In this document: positions 1 to 5,539 of the stretch, piece after piece
How positions within the stretch are numbered: the first letter of the stretch is position 1
How the letters are laid out: every line of letters starts with the position of its first letter
Assembly: GCA_003646505.1 (NCBI GenBank)
Contig: QMKT01000106.1
Coordinates: forward strand, 1-6,561
Direction: 5' to 3'
DNA length: 6,561 nt
Source: Campylobacterota bacterium
Lineage (GTDB): Bacteria; Campylobacterota; Campylobacteria; Campylobacterales; Sulfurovaceae
Notes under the pieces: generated by a model
What the model saw: only the letters and a program-made list of their open reading frames with translations
The model's database searches: none
Told to the model about the DNA's origin: nothing
Made by a program: the position numbers and the translations under genes

Positions 1-1
1 A

Positions 2-67
2 AAAGTTACTTTTGAGATCGGTAAAGGCGAAAAAGGCTTACAAGCAGAAAACGTTACTGGTCTCTAA
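2..67 (+). CDS. Cold-shock protein (CspA family), C-terminal fragment
   Basis: This is the 3' end of a gene that enters from the left edge; 21 codons and a TAA stop are visible. The visible tail contains VTFEIGKGEKG followed by LQAENVTGL. This matches the last beta-strand and end of CspA-type proteins, where a V(S/T)FE strand is followed by a G-QA-NV segment. Members of this family are about 65-70 residue OB-fold proteins that bind single-stranded RNA and DNA in the cytoplasm and melt RNA secondary structure. The RNA-binding RNP1/RNP2 motifs would lie upstream and are not in the window, so the assignment rests on the tail alone. A hairpin begins 9 bases after the stop, consistent with this being the last gene of its transcript. 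Confidence 0.82.
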   Translation, partial: KVTFEIGKGEKGLQAENVTGL

Positions 68-75
68 GACTATCC

Positions 76-103
76 ATGGACAGAGAGATCTGTCCATATT
101 TTA
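76..103 (+). terminator. Hairpin after the cold-shock gene, likely terminator
   Basis: A perfect 9-bp stem (ATGGACAGA at 76-84 pairs with TCTGTCCAT at 89-97) closes a GAGA loop, which fits the stable GNRA tetraloop pattern. It is followed by ATATTTTAAA, a short and imperfect T-tract. The position just after the stop and the perfect pairing favour an intrinsic terminator or a 3'-end stabilising hairpin. The weak T-tract keeps confidence moderate. Confidence 0.6.
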
Positions 104-108
104 AACAC

Positions 109-146
109 TTCATAAAGAGACTAATAGGCCTTTTTATGAATTTCTT
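109..146 (+). terminator. Second AT-rich hairpin, possible back-up terminator
   Basis: TTCATAAA (109-116) is an exact inverted repeat of TTTATGAA (133-140). The stem can extend inward to 119/130 with one G-T pair, giving about 11 bp around a 10-base loop, and TTTCTT follows on the plus strand. It lies 12 bases after the first hairpin and may catch read-through from the cold-shock gene. It also lies downstream of the convergent 54-residue gene at 182-346, but on that strand no T-tract follows the stem. Confidence 0.35.
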
Positions 147-181
147 AAAGGAAACGTAACAAAAGTAGAGAATTTTATGGG

Positions 182-346
182 CTATTCTTTTACTAAAGGA
201 TTATCTGCAGATGATGGGGACTCAACTTCGACCTCTTGTTCAGCATCATTTTTCTTATTTAGCTTTTTTTGACGTTTTTCTTCTTGTTTCTTCTGCTTCT
301 CGAGTTCTCGGCCCCGTTTTTCATAAGAATAGTTTGTTTTAGCCAT
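182..346 (-). CDS. Small lysine-rich hypothetical protein, 54 aa
   Basis: A short complete gene: ATG at 346-344, TAG stop at 184-182. The product begins MAKTNYSYEKRGRELEKQKK, continues with a basic K/E/R-rich helix to about residue 32, and ends in an acidic tail (NDAEQEVEVESPSSADNPLVKE). The MAK-NYSYEKR start resembles a family of uncharacterised small proteins of about 50-65 residues found across Proteobacteria and Campylobacterota; this is recognition from memory and no function is known to me. There is no signal peptide, membrane segment or cysteine. The charge pattern suggests a helical, partly disordered nucleic-acid or ribosome associated protein, which is only inference. A run of seven A's (minus strand, bases 270-264) lies in the Lys-Lys-Leu region; the reading frame is intact across it. 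A weak purine-rich GAAAGTGA lies upstream of the start. Confidence 0.72.
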   Translation of the reverse strand: MAKTNYSYEKRGRELEKQKKQEEKRQKKLNKKNDAEQEVEVESPSSADNPLVKE

Positions 347-607
347 AAGTCATCACTTTCGCAGTATCCTGCTATCGTCTATCTTCAAACACGATGCACT
401 ATGAAATTGCGTCATGCACTGCTTTATTATGAGGTTACAACATCCTGTATAAAACTTTGTATCTTTTTTAATTCAATGCCACGTTTCACATCTATTTATA
501 CTCATTCCTATAATTAGAGTAAACATTAAAAATAACAAAGATTTTTCATACTATGGTCATTGTTTTTAAAATTATATCAAAAGTTAATAACTATTGAAGA
601 AGAAAAA
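347..607. other. Intergenic region between the 54-aa gene and the DUF2207 gene
   Basis: I see no convincing gene in these 261 bases. The region holds the predicted promoter at 448-476, a pair of ATGCACT direct repeats (394-400 and 414-420) exactly 20 bases apart, and the small inverted repeat GCAG-TATC-CTGC at 361-372. Bases 500-607 are very AT-rich and receive transcription from the DUF2207 gene, but no clear stem with a T-tract marks its end. A second possible minus-strand -10 (TATAAT, 568-563) is preceded 16 bases upstream by TTCAAT. Confidence 0.5.
448..476 (-). promoter_or_regulatory. Predicted sigma-70 promoter for the 54-aa gene
   Basis: On the minus strand TTGAAT (476-471) and TTTATA (453-448) are separated by 17 bases, close to the sigma-70 consensus. 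Initiation near base 441 would give a leader of about 95 bases before the ATG at 346. The match is good but the region is AT-rich, so chance matches are likely. Confidence 0.33.
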
Positions 608-2485
608 TCACCAACTTCCACCACCACCGCCTCCGCCACCACCGCCAGAGAAACCGCCACCACCTGAAAATCCACCTCCGCCACTAGAACTCTTGGAAGG
701 TGCTGTTGAAGCAGAATTGACTGAAGAGGAGAATCCTCCCATATTTCTTGTGTTTCCGTGGTACCACTGTGGGGTATTTACATTTAAGATATCATAAAAA
801 GAGAGCCAATGGTCTGTTTCGTCAAAGAGTACAGCGTAGGGGATGAGTTTTTCAAGGTAAAGAGGATCCATTTCAAGTCTTCTTTTGATCTCATCTTCTT
901 TCACTCTGGAAATGAACTCTTTGAGTCCTAAAAGGTGTTTTTTTGTGTAAGCACCTTTTTGGGTGAAGCGTCCTATTTTTTTGTAGGTATAGAACATTAC
1001 TGCTGCTATGATGAGTAAAATGGAAAATGGACCTGTAACAAGCTCTTTAACCTTCATTCCTTCCTGCATGAGTCCAATAATAGGTGTCATACCGCTTGCC
1101 GCAAAGAAAAACCCAAAGAGTTTGTTCCCCCAGCCTTTATTTGAAAATGCCACAAAAAGTCCTACGGTACCAAATATCAATGGGAACATCAATATAAAGA
1201 TAGCATCCGTACCATGAGAAAGATGGATTCCATAGACAACCAAAGCAATGACAGGCAGTAGATAGAGTATTGTTTTTTTAAGAAAGTTTTTACGTATTCT
1301 CTGTGGATTTTCTAACATATAACCATCAGATACTACCCATTTATATAAATTGTCATTGATCTGTTTAAATCCAGACTGTAAAGACTTTGCTTTAGATTCT
1401 GACCCTCCTGAGAGTGTATAACTTTGAGAAGAGCCTTTAAAAAATACATGGTCTAAAAGATAGCGCTGATCCATACCTAGACCTTCCGTACTTTTGGATG
1501 TACGTTTGAGTAAAGGATCATCTTTTTTATTTTTTTGATAGATCTCTATGTATCCGTGTTCTGCCAGTTCAAGTACTGCAGCAGAAAAGTCTTTGATATC
1601 AGCAAATTTATCTAGGACAAGACCTGCTTCAAGTACGGACATTTTTTTGGGAGGATAATACCTTACAGCAATGGAACGTTTATCTATGAAGCCAGTATAC
1701 TTTTGAAGTACATAACGAAAGTAGAGTAAGAATCCGGCCAATGCACCCCAATGCCAAACCCCAAGAAGCCATTCAAGTATAGTTACTTTTATGTTCTCGA
1801 GCCCACTTTGATCCAGGGTATTTGCTTCAAATGCCATTTCAACAGTGGCACCTTCATAAGGCTTTAAACTTTTAACAGAGACTCTCAAATGCTGAGGAGT
1901 GATCCATTCTGAATGTGCTGTTGAACTTTGTGACCCATACTTTCCTACATAACTTGAGAGTGCTATGTCATAGTTATGTATTGAAGAAGGGAGATGAAAG
2001 TTTGCAACAACATTTTCTATGGGTATTTCCCAGCCTGTACCGATAATGTTCCATCGTATAGCATCATTCTCTTCATTTTGTGCCGCTGGAAGGACACCTT
2101 TTTTTACACGATAAGCTACTTTGTAAAGATGCTTACCTGTTACATAGGAGTGTGCAGAGCCTATTTTCAGTCTAATGATATCTCCGGCATTTGTTGACTT
2201 CATTGTAGACTTTACCCACTCGACTATGCCGTCATCCATCTGCACAGAAAATGCATTCAAGTCTAGATCAATAATACGAGAGTCTCTCTTGATAGTAAAA
2301 GGGATATCCCTAAATATGCCATGTTTTTGCTGTGTTTCAAAGTCGTACACTATGGATTCAACGATGGAGAGTTCTCCACTTTGTTCTACATTGATATCTA
2401 TGGTGAATTGTGATATTTTTTCAGCGTAGAGCGTAGAGCCTGCTACAAAAAAGAGCAGGGCAGAGAGTAGAAGTTTTTTTAACAT
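608..2485 (-). CDS. DUF2207 family membrane protein with glycine-rich C-terminus
   Basis: A 625-residue envelope protein. Residues 1-21 form a signal peptide (MLKKLLLSALLFFVAGSTLYA). Residues 22-225 are the extracytoplasmic DUF2207 domain, with the family landmark IRWNIIGTGWEIPI near 143-156. A membrane segment spans about 236-258. The cytoplasmic part at 277-400 includes a helix-turn-helix-like stretch (LDKFADIKDFSAAVLELAEHG, about 291-311). Further hydrophobic segments lie at about 403-421, 428-447, 455-472 and 483-500. A conserved-looking stretch, RLEMDPLYLEKLIPYAVLF, lies at about 536-554. The protein ends in Ser- and Gly-rich repeats (GGGGFS twice, then ten Gly, Ser, Trp), a tail typical of DUF2207 proteins. 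The molecular role is unknown; proteins of this type are often encoded beside LemA. The start is one base after the lemA-like stop and has no evident Shine-Dalgarno of its own, which suggests translational coupling. Confidence 0.88.
   Translation of the reverse strand: MLKKLLLSALLFFVAGSTLYAEKISQFTIDINVEQSGELSIVESIVYDFETQQKHGIFRDIPFTIKRDSRIIDLDLNAFSVQMDDGIVEWVKSTMKSTNAGDIIRLKIGSAHSYVTGKHLYKVAYRVKKGVLPAAQNEENDAIRWNIIGTGWEIPIENVVANFHLPSSIHNYDIALSSYVGKYGSQSSTAHSEWITPQHLRVSVKSLKPYEGATVEMAFEANTLDQSGLENIKVTILEWLLGVWHWGALAGFLLYFRYVLQKYTGFIDKRSIAVRYYPPKKMSVLEAGLVLDKFADIKDFSAAVLELAEHGYIEIYQKNKKDDPLLKRTSKSTEGLGMDQRYLLDHVFFKGSSQSYTLSGGSESKAKSLQSGFKQINDNLYKWVVSDGYMLENPQRIRKNFLKKTILYLLPVIALVVYGIHLSHGTDAIFILMFPLIFGTVGLFVAFSNKGWGNKLFGFFFAASGMTPIIGLMQEGMKVKELVTGPFSILLIIAAVMFYTYKKIGRFTQKGAYTKKHLLGLKEFISRVKEDEIKRRLEMDPLYLEKLIPYAVLFDETDHWLSFYDILNVNTPQWYHGNTRNMGGFSSSVNSASTAPSKSSSGGGGFSGGGGFSGGGGGGGGGGSW
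617..682 (-). repeat. Glycine-codon low-complexity tract in the DUF2207 tail
   Basis: This GC-rich run of GGN codons stands out from the AT-rich surroundings. It encodes GGGGFS, GGGGFS and then ten glycines. GGT, GGC and GGA codons are mixed, so it is not a pure trinucleotide repeat, but such tracts can vary in length by slippage or recombination. Read on the plus strand it gives a spurious poly-proline frame. Confidence 0.75.
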
Positions 2486-2486
2486 C

Positions 2487-3050
2487 TTAAAGATCTATTT
2501 TTGGCATCTTCGTAGCAGCTTCTGCCTCACTTGCATCAAGTTCAAAATAGTCACGACCTGTGTAATTAAACTTCTGTGCAATGAAAAGGTCAGGAAATGC
2601 TTCAAGACGATAATTATAGTCTCGTACGATAGCATTATAATAACGTCTTGCATTTTGAATAGCATCTTCAAGATGCGAGAGCTCATCTTGAAGTTTTAGA
2701 AAATTGGTATTGGCTTTGAGATCAGGATAGGCTTCTGCAAGGGCAAAGAGTTTTCCTAAAGCACCAGAGATCACATTTGCCGCAGCTGCCTTTTCATCCA
2801 TAGTACCTGCACTTAAACCTTGTTGACGTGCCTGTATGACTTTCTCAAGTGTCTCTGCCTCATACTCTTTATAGCCTCTTACGGTATCTACTAAAGCAGG
2901 GATGAGATCATAACGACGCTTGAGTTGAATGTCTATATCTGACCATGCAGCATCGATACCTGTTCTTAGTGATATAAATCTATTGTAGACGATGACCATA
3001 TATCCTGCTATTGCCACGATAATAAGTAAAACGATATTCCCAAAACTCAT
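2487..3050 (-). CDS. lemA: LemA family protein
   Basis: A 187-residue protein of usual LemA length. An N-terminal membrane anchor spans residues 5-22 (NIVLLIIVAIAGYMVIVY), followed by the family signature: YNRFISLRTGIDAAWSDID, then QLKRRYDLIPALVDTVRGY at about 43-61, and later LKANTNFLKLQDELSHLED and ARRYYNAIVRDYN at about 110-146. These form the long antiparallel helices of the LemA fold. LemA proteins are widespread bacterial envelope proteins with a short periplasmic or external N-terminus; their biochemical role is not settled. AAAGGAC lies 6-12 bases before the ATG and supports this start. The neighbouring DUF2207 gene starts one base after the stop, so the two very likely form an operon whose products act together in the envelope. 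Confidence 0.92.
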   Translation of the reverse strand: MSFGNIVLLIIVAIAGYMVIVYNRFISLRTGIDAAWSDIDIQLKRRYDLIPALVDTVRGYKEYEAETLEKVIQARQQGLSAGTMDEKAAAANVISGALGKLFALAEAYPDLKANTNFLKLQDELSHLEDAIQNARRYYNAIVRDYNYRLEAFPDLFIAQKFNYTGRDYFELDASEAEAATKMPKIDL

Positions 3051-3076
3051 GTATGTCCTTTAAATGTTTATTGTCT

Positions 3077-3085
3077 ATTATAGCA
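3077..3085 (-). promoter_or_regulatory. Extended -10 promoter for lemA-DUF2207
   Basis: The minus strand reads TGCTATAAT: a perfect TATAAT at 3082-3077 with the extended -10 dinucleotide TG at 3085-3084. Initiation near 3070 would leave a leader of about 20 bases carrying the AAAGGAC ribosome site. The -35 region (about 3100-3105) is weak, as tolerated by extended -10 promoters. The element lies 10 bases past the end of the upstream cyclotransferase-like gene, so the lemA pair can be transcribed independently of it. Confidence 0.55.
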
Positions 3086-3094
3086 AACTTGATT

Positions 3095-3442
3095 TTATTC
3101 TTCTAATTCTTCTTTATTGTCTTTGAGTGTATAGATATACGTATCAACGTCGAGTTCATCATATCTTTCTACATTGACGGCTGTACGTACAAACTCTTCT
3201 CCTTCAAAGGCATCCAAATTTTCCCAATGATCATAAAGATTGTGTGAGTAAAACAAAAAACCGTGTACTGTGTCTCCTTGAACATCGAGTTTAATGCCAG
3301 GGTATCCCATAGACGCTGACCATCCTGCTCCTATGAGCTCACCCGTCACAGTAGCAGGGATAAACTTACCCACAATATTTTCAAGAACATGACCATTGGG
3401 GCAGTTTGGCATCAGTGTGCCGTAGACAAAAAGTGTTTCCAT
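3095..3442 (-). CDS. Gamma-glutamylcyclotransferase-like protein (AIG2/YtfP type)
   Basis: A 115-residue single-domain cytoplasmic protein. It begins METLFVYGTLMPNCPNGHVL, carrying the YGTL motif (residues 7-10) that forms the phosphate/substrate-binding loop of the gamma-glutamylcyclotransferase fold. The second landmark, LDAFEGEEF (77-84, then Phe), supplies Glu80, the position of the catalytic glutamate of this family. Known members release 5-oxoproline from gamma-glutamyl amines or peptides; the small bacterial YtfP-like branch has no firmly known substrate, so only the fold and likely chemistry are assigned. AAAGG lies about 10 bases before the ATG. The start codon and length fit the family. 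The gene is divergent from the nucleotidase gene and upstream of lemA on the same strand. Confidence 0.85.
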   Translation of the reverse strand: METLFVYGTLMPNCPNGHVLENIVGKFIPATVTGELIGAGWSASMGYPGIKLDVQGDTVHGFLFYSHNLYDHWENLDAFEGEEFVRTAVNVERYDELDVDTYIYTLKDNKEELEE

Positions 3443-3471
3443 TTATGTGAGCCTTTATTTTTCTAAAAGTG

Positions 3472-3480
3472 ATTCTATCA
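3472..3480 (-). promoter_or_regulatory. Predicted extended -10 for the cyclotransferase-like gene
   Basis: The minus strand reads TGATAGAAT, a TG-N extended -10 with hexamer TAGAAT (3477-3472). Transcription would begin near 3465, about 22 bases before the ATG at 3442. No good -35 is visible 17 bases upstream. The element overlaps the -35 position of the divergent plus-strand promoter. Confidence 0.4.
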
Positions 3481-3495
3481 TAGTGTGTCATAAAG

Positions 3496-3501
3496 TATAA
3501 T
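3496..3501 (+). promoter_or_regulatory. Predicted -10 box for the 5'-nucleotidase gene
   Basis: A perfect TATAAT lies 34 bases before the ATG at 3536. Initiation near 3508 would give a leader of about 28 bases that includes the strong ribosome site AAAGGA (3525-3530). The -35 region at 3473-3478 (TTCTAT) is poor. GTCA (3487-3490) and TGAC (3502-3505) flank the box as a short inverted repeat that could be an operator. Confidence 0.45.
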
Positions 3502-3535
3502 TGACTACAATATCACAAAGATCCAAAGGAAAAAT

Positions 3536-4426
3536 ATGCCCTATGATTTAAAAAATAAACTTGTGATTGCTATCTCTTCTCGGGCATTGTTTGATCTTGA
3601 AGATGAAAATGCCATCTTCGATAAAGAAGGTTTAGAAAGCTACTACAAACATCAGCTGGAAAATTTAGATAACCCTCTAGCTAAAGGTTCCGGTTTTAGA
3701 TTTATACAAAATCTCTTAGCGATCAATGAACGTTTTGACAACAAACTTATAGAAGTCATCATACTCTCACGAAATAATGCAGCAACAGGTTTACGTATAG
3801 GACGTTCCATAGAACACTTTAACCTTGACATAGAAAGAACCGGTTGGACAGCAGGTACGCCGGTGGCACGTTACCTTGAAGCATTTAAAGTAGATCTTTT
3901 TCTCTCTGTCCACTCTCCGGATGTAGAAGAAGCTGTAAATTCAGGCGTTGCAGCAGCAACAATACTTCCGCATACAGCAATCACCTCAGAAGAGAGTAGC
4001 TTAGTGAAGATCGCTTTTGATGGGGATGCTGTGATCTTCGGTGATGAAAGTGAAAAAGTCTATCAAAAGGGAGGACTGGAAGCCTTTATAGCGCACGAAC
4101 GGGAAAATGCTAAAAATCCACTCTCCAAAGGACCATTCTTCAAGTTTTTAAAAACCATCTCAGAAATACAAGACAAATTTCCTATGGAATCTTCCCCTAT
4201 ACGTACTGCTTTGGTTACGGCTAGAAGTTTTTCTACACATGAAAGAGTATTGGGTACATTAGAAGGTTGGGGTGTACGTGTTGATGAAGCTTTTTTCCAA
4301 GGAGGTGTACAAAAGTATGAAGTCATAAAAGCCTTCGGTGCTGACATCTTTTTTGATGACCAGGATGCCCATTTGGAACATGCCTCAAAAGAAACACCTT
4401 CTGCAAAGGTACCGTGTAAACGGTAA
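3536..4426 (+). CDS. Cytosolic 5'-nucleotidase, cN-I type (HAD-like)
   Basis: A 296-residue cytoplasmic protein of the 5-nucleotidase family related to animal cytosolic nucleotidase I, which hydrolyses nucleoside 5'-monophosphates to nucleosides and phosphate. The HAD-like motif I is FDGDAVIFGDESE at 161-173, where Asp162 would be the nucleophile and Asp164 the general acid/base. A Thr motif (VTAR, 227-230), Lys260 and an acidic Asp274-Asp275 pair (FFDDQDAHLEH) fit HAD motifs II-IV. Another conserved stretch is LSRNNAATGLRIGRS at 77-91. AAAGGA five bases before the ATG supports the start. Substrate preference cannot be read from the sequence; AMP, IMP or dAMP salvage is plausible. The two halves resemble each other (see findings). 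No clear terminator follows; a 5-bp inverted repeat, TACCG/CGGTA, spans the stop codon. Confidence 0.88.
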   Translation: MPYDLKNKLVIAISSRALFDLEDENAIFDKEGLESYYKHQLENLDNPLAKGSGFRFIQNLLAINERFDNKLIEVIILSRNNAATGLRIGRSIEHFNLDIERTGWTAGTPVARYLEAFKVDLFLSVHSPDVEEAVNSGVAAATILPHTAITSEESSLVKIAFDGDAVIFGDESEKVYQKGGLEAFIAHERENAKNPLSKGPFFKFLKTISEIQDKFPMESSPIRTALVTARSFSTHERVLGTLEGWGVRVDEAFFQGGVQKYEVIKAFGADIFFDDQDAHLEHASKETPSAKVPCKR

Positions 4427-4460
4427 ATACTAATTAATATTAACTTTTTTATCTATACTC

Positions 4461-4474
4461 TTGATATGCCTCAA
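4461..4474 (+). promoter_or_regulatory. FNR/CRP-family operator-like box
   Basis: TTGAT-ATGC-CTCAA matches the FNR consensus TTGAT-N4-ATCAA at 9 of 10 defined bases. It lies 72 to 59 bases before the start of the hemerythrin-PAS gene. Its centre (between 4467 and 4468) falls at -41.5 if transcription starts at 4509, as predicted from the TATACT box at 4497-4502. That is the geometry of class II FNR/CRP activation. The host regulator is unknown. Confidence 0.45.
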
Positions 4475-4496
4475 TAGTTTTATCTTTTCATTCAAC

Positions 4497-4502
4497 TATA
4501 CT
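4497..4502 (+). promoter_or_regulatory. Predicted -10 box of the hemerythrin-PAS gene
   Basis: TATACT matches the -10 consensus at 5 of 6 bases and lies 30 bases before the ATG at 4533. The FNR-like box sits where a -35 element would be. The leader also carries the palindrome ATATTAATAT (4509-4518) and the ribosome site AAGGT (4520-4524). Another TATACT at 4454-4459 is a less well-placed alternative. Confidence 0.42.
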
Positions 4503-4532
4503 TCGTGAATATTAATATCAAGGTAATAAAAT

Positions 4533-5516
4533 ATGAGTGAATTTTTAAATAACGAAACTTCTCCATTTGAAGGACAATTCCCAGATGGACATCCAGTACG
4601 TACTTACTTGGAAGAGAATCTTCTTATACGTAAACTTATAAATGAATTACGATCTGTAAACATTGAAGAGCAGTTTGAGATATTTAAAGAGCTTTTTAAT
4701 AAACTGGGAAAAGTTGAGCTTCACTTTGTCAGAAAAGAAAATCAACTTTTTCCGTATCTTGAAAAACATGGATGGACAAGTCCTTCTCAAAATATGTGGG
4801 CATTTCATGATCAGATAAGAGATGAGATCAAAAGTGTAAGAAAAGCTCTAGAAGCAGAGAGTATGGATGCTATACATGTTAATATACAACAAGTATTTCG
4901 TTCTTTAGAGCATATCATGCAGGTTGAAGAAGGTCGTTTACTCCCAAATGCTCTACAAATGCTTAGCGATGATGAATGGAAAGAATTCAAAGAGGGTGAT
5001 AAAGAGATAGGATGGATGTTTGACACAGCACCTACACCATACCCTGCTGATGAGTACATTCATCCAGGTCAAGATACTAAAAGAAGAGAACTTCCTTTTG
5101 GAACAGACGATAAAACACATTTTGATGAAGGGTGGCTCACTCCTGAGCAGGTAAATTCTATCTTTAGAATACTCCCTGTAGATATCACGTATGTAAATGA
5201 AAATGATCATGTGGTATTTTACAACCGTGGAGAAGATAGAGTTTTCCCAAGATCTGCAGGTATCATAGGCAGAGAAGTGAAGTTTTGTCACCCTCCAAAG
5301 AGTGTAGATCAGGTCATTAAGATACTAGAAGAGTTTAAAGCAGGCAGACAAGATTTGGCAGAGTTTTGGATAAACTTTAAAGGACAGTTCATTCACATCC
5401 AATACTTTGCCGTTCGTGACCCAGACGGTACATACAGAGGTGTCATAGAGATGAGTCAAGATGTGACGCATATACGTAGCCTTGAAGGGGATAAACGATT
5501 GTTAGACTGGGAATAA
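4533..5516 (+). CDS. Hemerythrin-like (HHE) plus PAS domain protein, DUF438-related
   Basis: A 327-residue soluble protein. Residues about 18-145 form a hemerythrin-like four-helix bundle with candidate diiron ligands His20, His64, Glu69 (in HFVRKENQLFPYLEKHG), His92 (AFHDQ), His127 and Glu132 (HIMQVEEGRLLP). A linker follows, then a PAS domain of the PAS_10 type at about 203-316, with FCHPPKSVDQV (251-261), AEFWINFKGQFIHIQYFAVRD (276-296) and the end motif SLEGDKRLLDW. The same HHE-PAS arrangement occurs in DUF438 proteins, which usually carry an extra N-terminal DUF438 domain of roughly 70 residues that is missing here. A role in sensing or handling O2, NO or redox state is inferred from the domains. 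No output domain is present, so signalling would need a partner. Start supported by AAGGT nine bases upstream. It has its own FNR-like promoter. Confidence 0.87.
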   Translation: MSEFLNNETSPFEGQFPDGHPVRTYLEENLLIRKLINELRSVNIEEQFEIFKELFNKLGKVELHFVRKENQLFPYLEKHGWTSPSQNMWAFHDQIRDEIKSVRKALEAESMDAIHVNIQQVFRSLEHIMQVEEGRLLPNALQMLSDDEWKEFKEGDKEIGWMFDTAPTPYPADEYIHPGQDTKRRELPFGTDDKTHFDEGWLTPEQVNSIFRILPVDITYVNENDHVVFYNRGEDRVFPRSAGIIGREVKFCHPPKSVDQVIKILEEFKAGRQDLAEFWINFKGQFIHIQYFAVRDPDGTYRGVIEMSQDVTHIRSLEGDKRLLDWE

Positions 5517-5539
5517 TATTTCTAGGAAATGTACTTAAA

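Noticed and set aside
264..270. Possible frameshift or programmed slippage at a seven-base homopolymer in the 54-aa gene
   Set aside because: A first reading with six bases broke the frame, but the run is seven bases and the frame is then intact to a natural acidic C-terminus.
365..490. Tiny minus-strand frames (about 17-20 codons) upstream of the 54-aa gene
   Set aside because: They lack convincing ribosome sites and are too short to separate from chance; an upstream regulatory peptide cannot be excluded but is not supported.
269..517. 82-codon plus-strand frame
   Set aside because: It runs antisense over the start of the 54-residue gene and then through AT-rich intergenic DNA; its product (phenylalanine/leucine rich then random) has no family-like motif and it has no ribosome site.
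594..797. Plus-strand frame with ten consecutive prolines
   Set aside because: It is the antisense reading of the poly-glycine codons at the end of the DUF2207 gene.
4063..4347. 94-codon minus-strand frame inside the nucleotidase
   Set aside because: The plus-strand nucleotidase is intact with its catalytic motifs here, and the minus frame lacks a ribosome site and recognisable motifs.
4410..4425. Terminator at the end of the nucleotidase gene
   Set aside because: The inverted repeat TACCG/CGGTA is only 5 bp and the nearest T-run is about 20 bases further on.
4811..5291. Two minus-strand frames (82 and 112 codons) within the hemerythrin-PAS gene
   Set aside because: Both are antisense to clearly conserved domain sequence and are Ser/Cys/Ile-rich in the way expected of shadow frames.
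5518..5530. ATTTC-TAG-GAAAT inverted repeat after the hemerythrin-PAS gene as a terminator
   Set aside because: The stem is 5 bp and AT-rich with a three-base loop; T-rich sequence follows only after a gap, so stability is doubtful.
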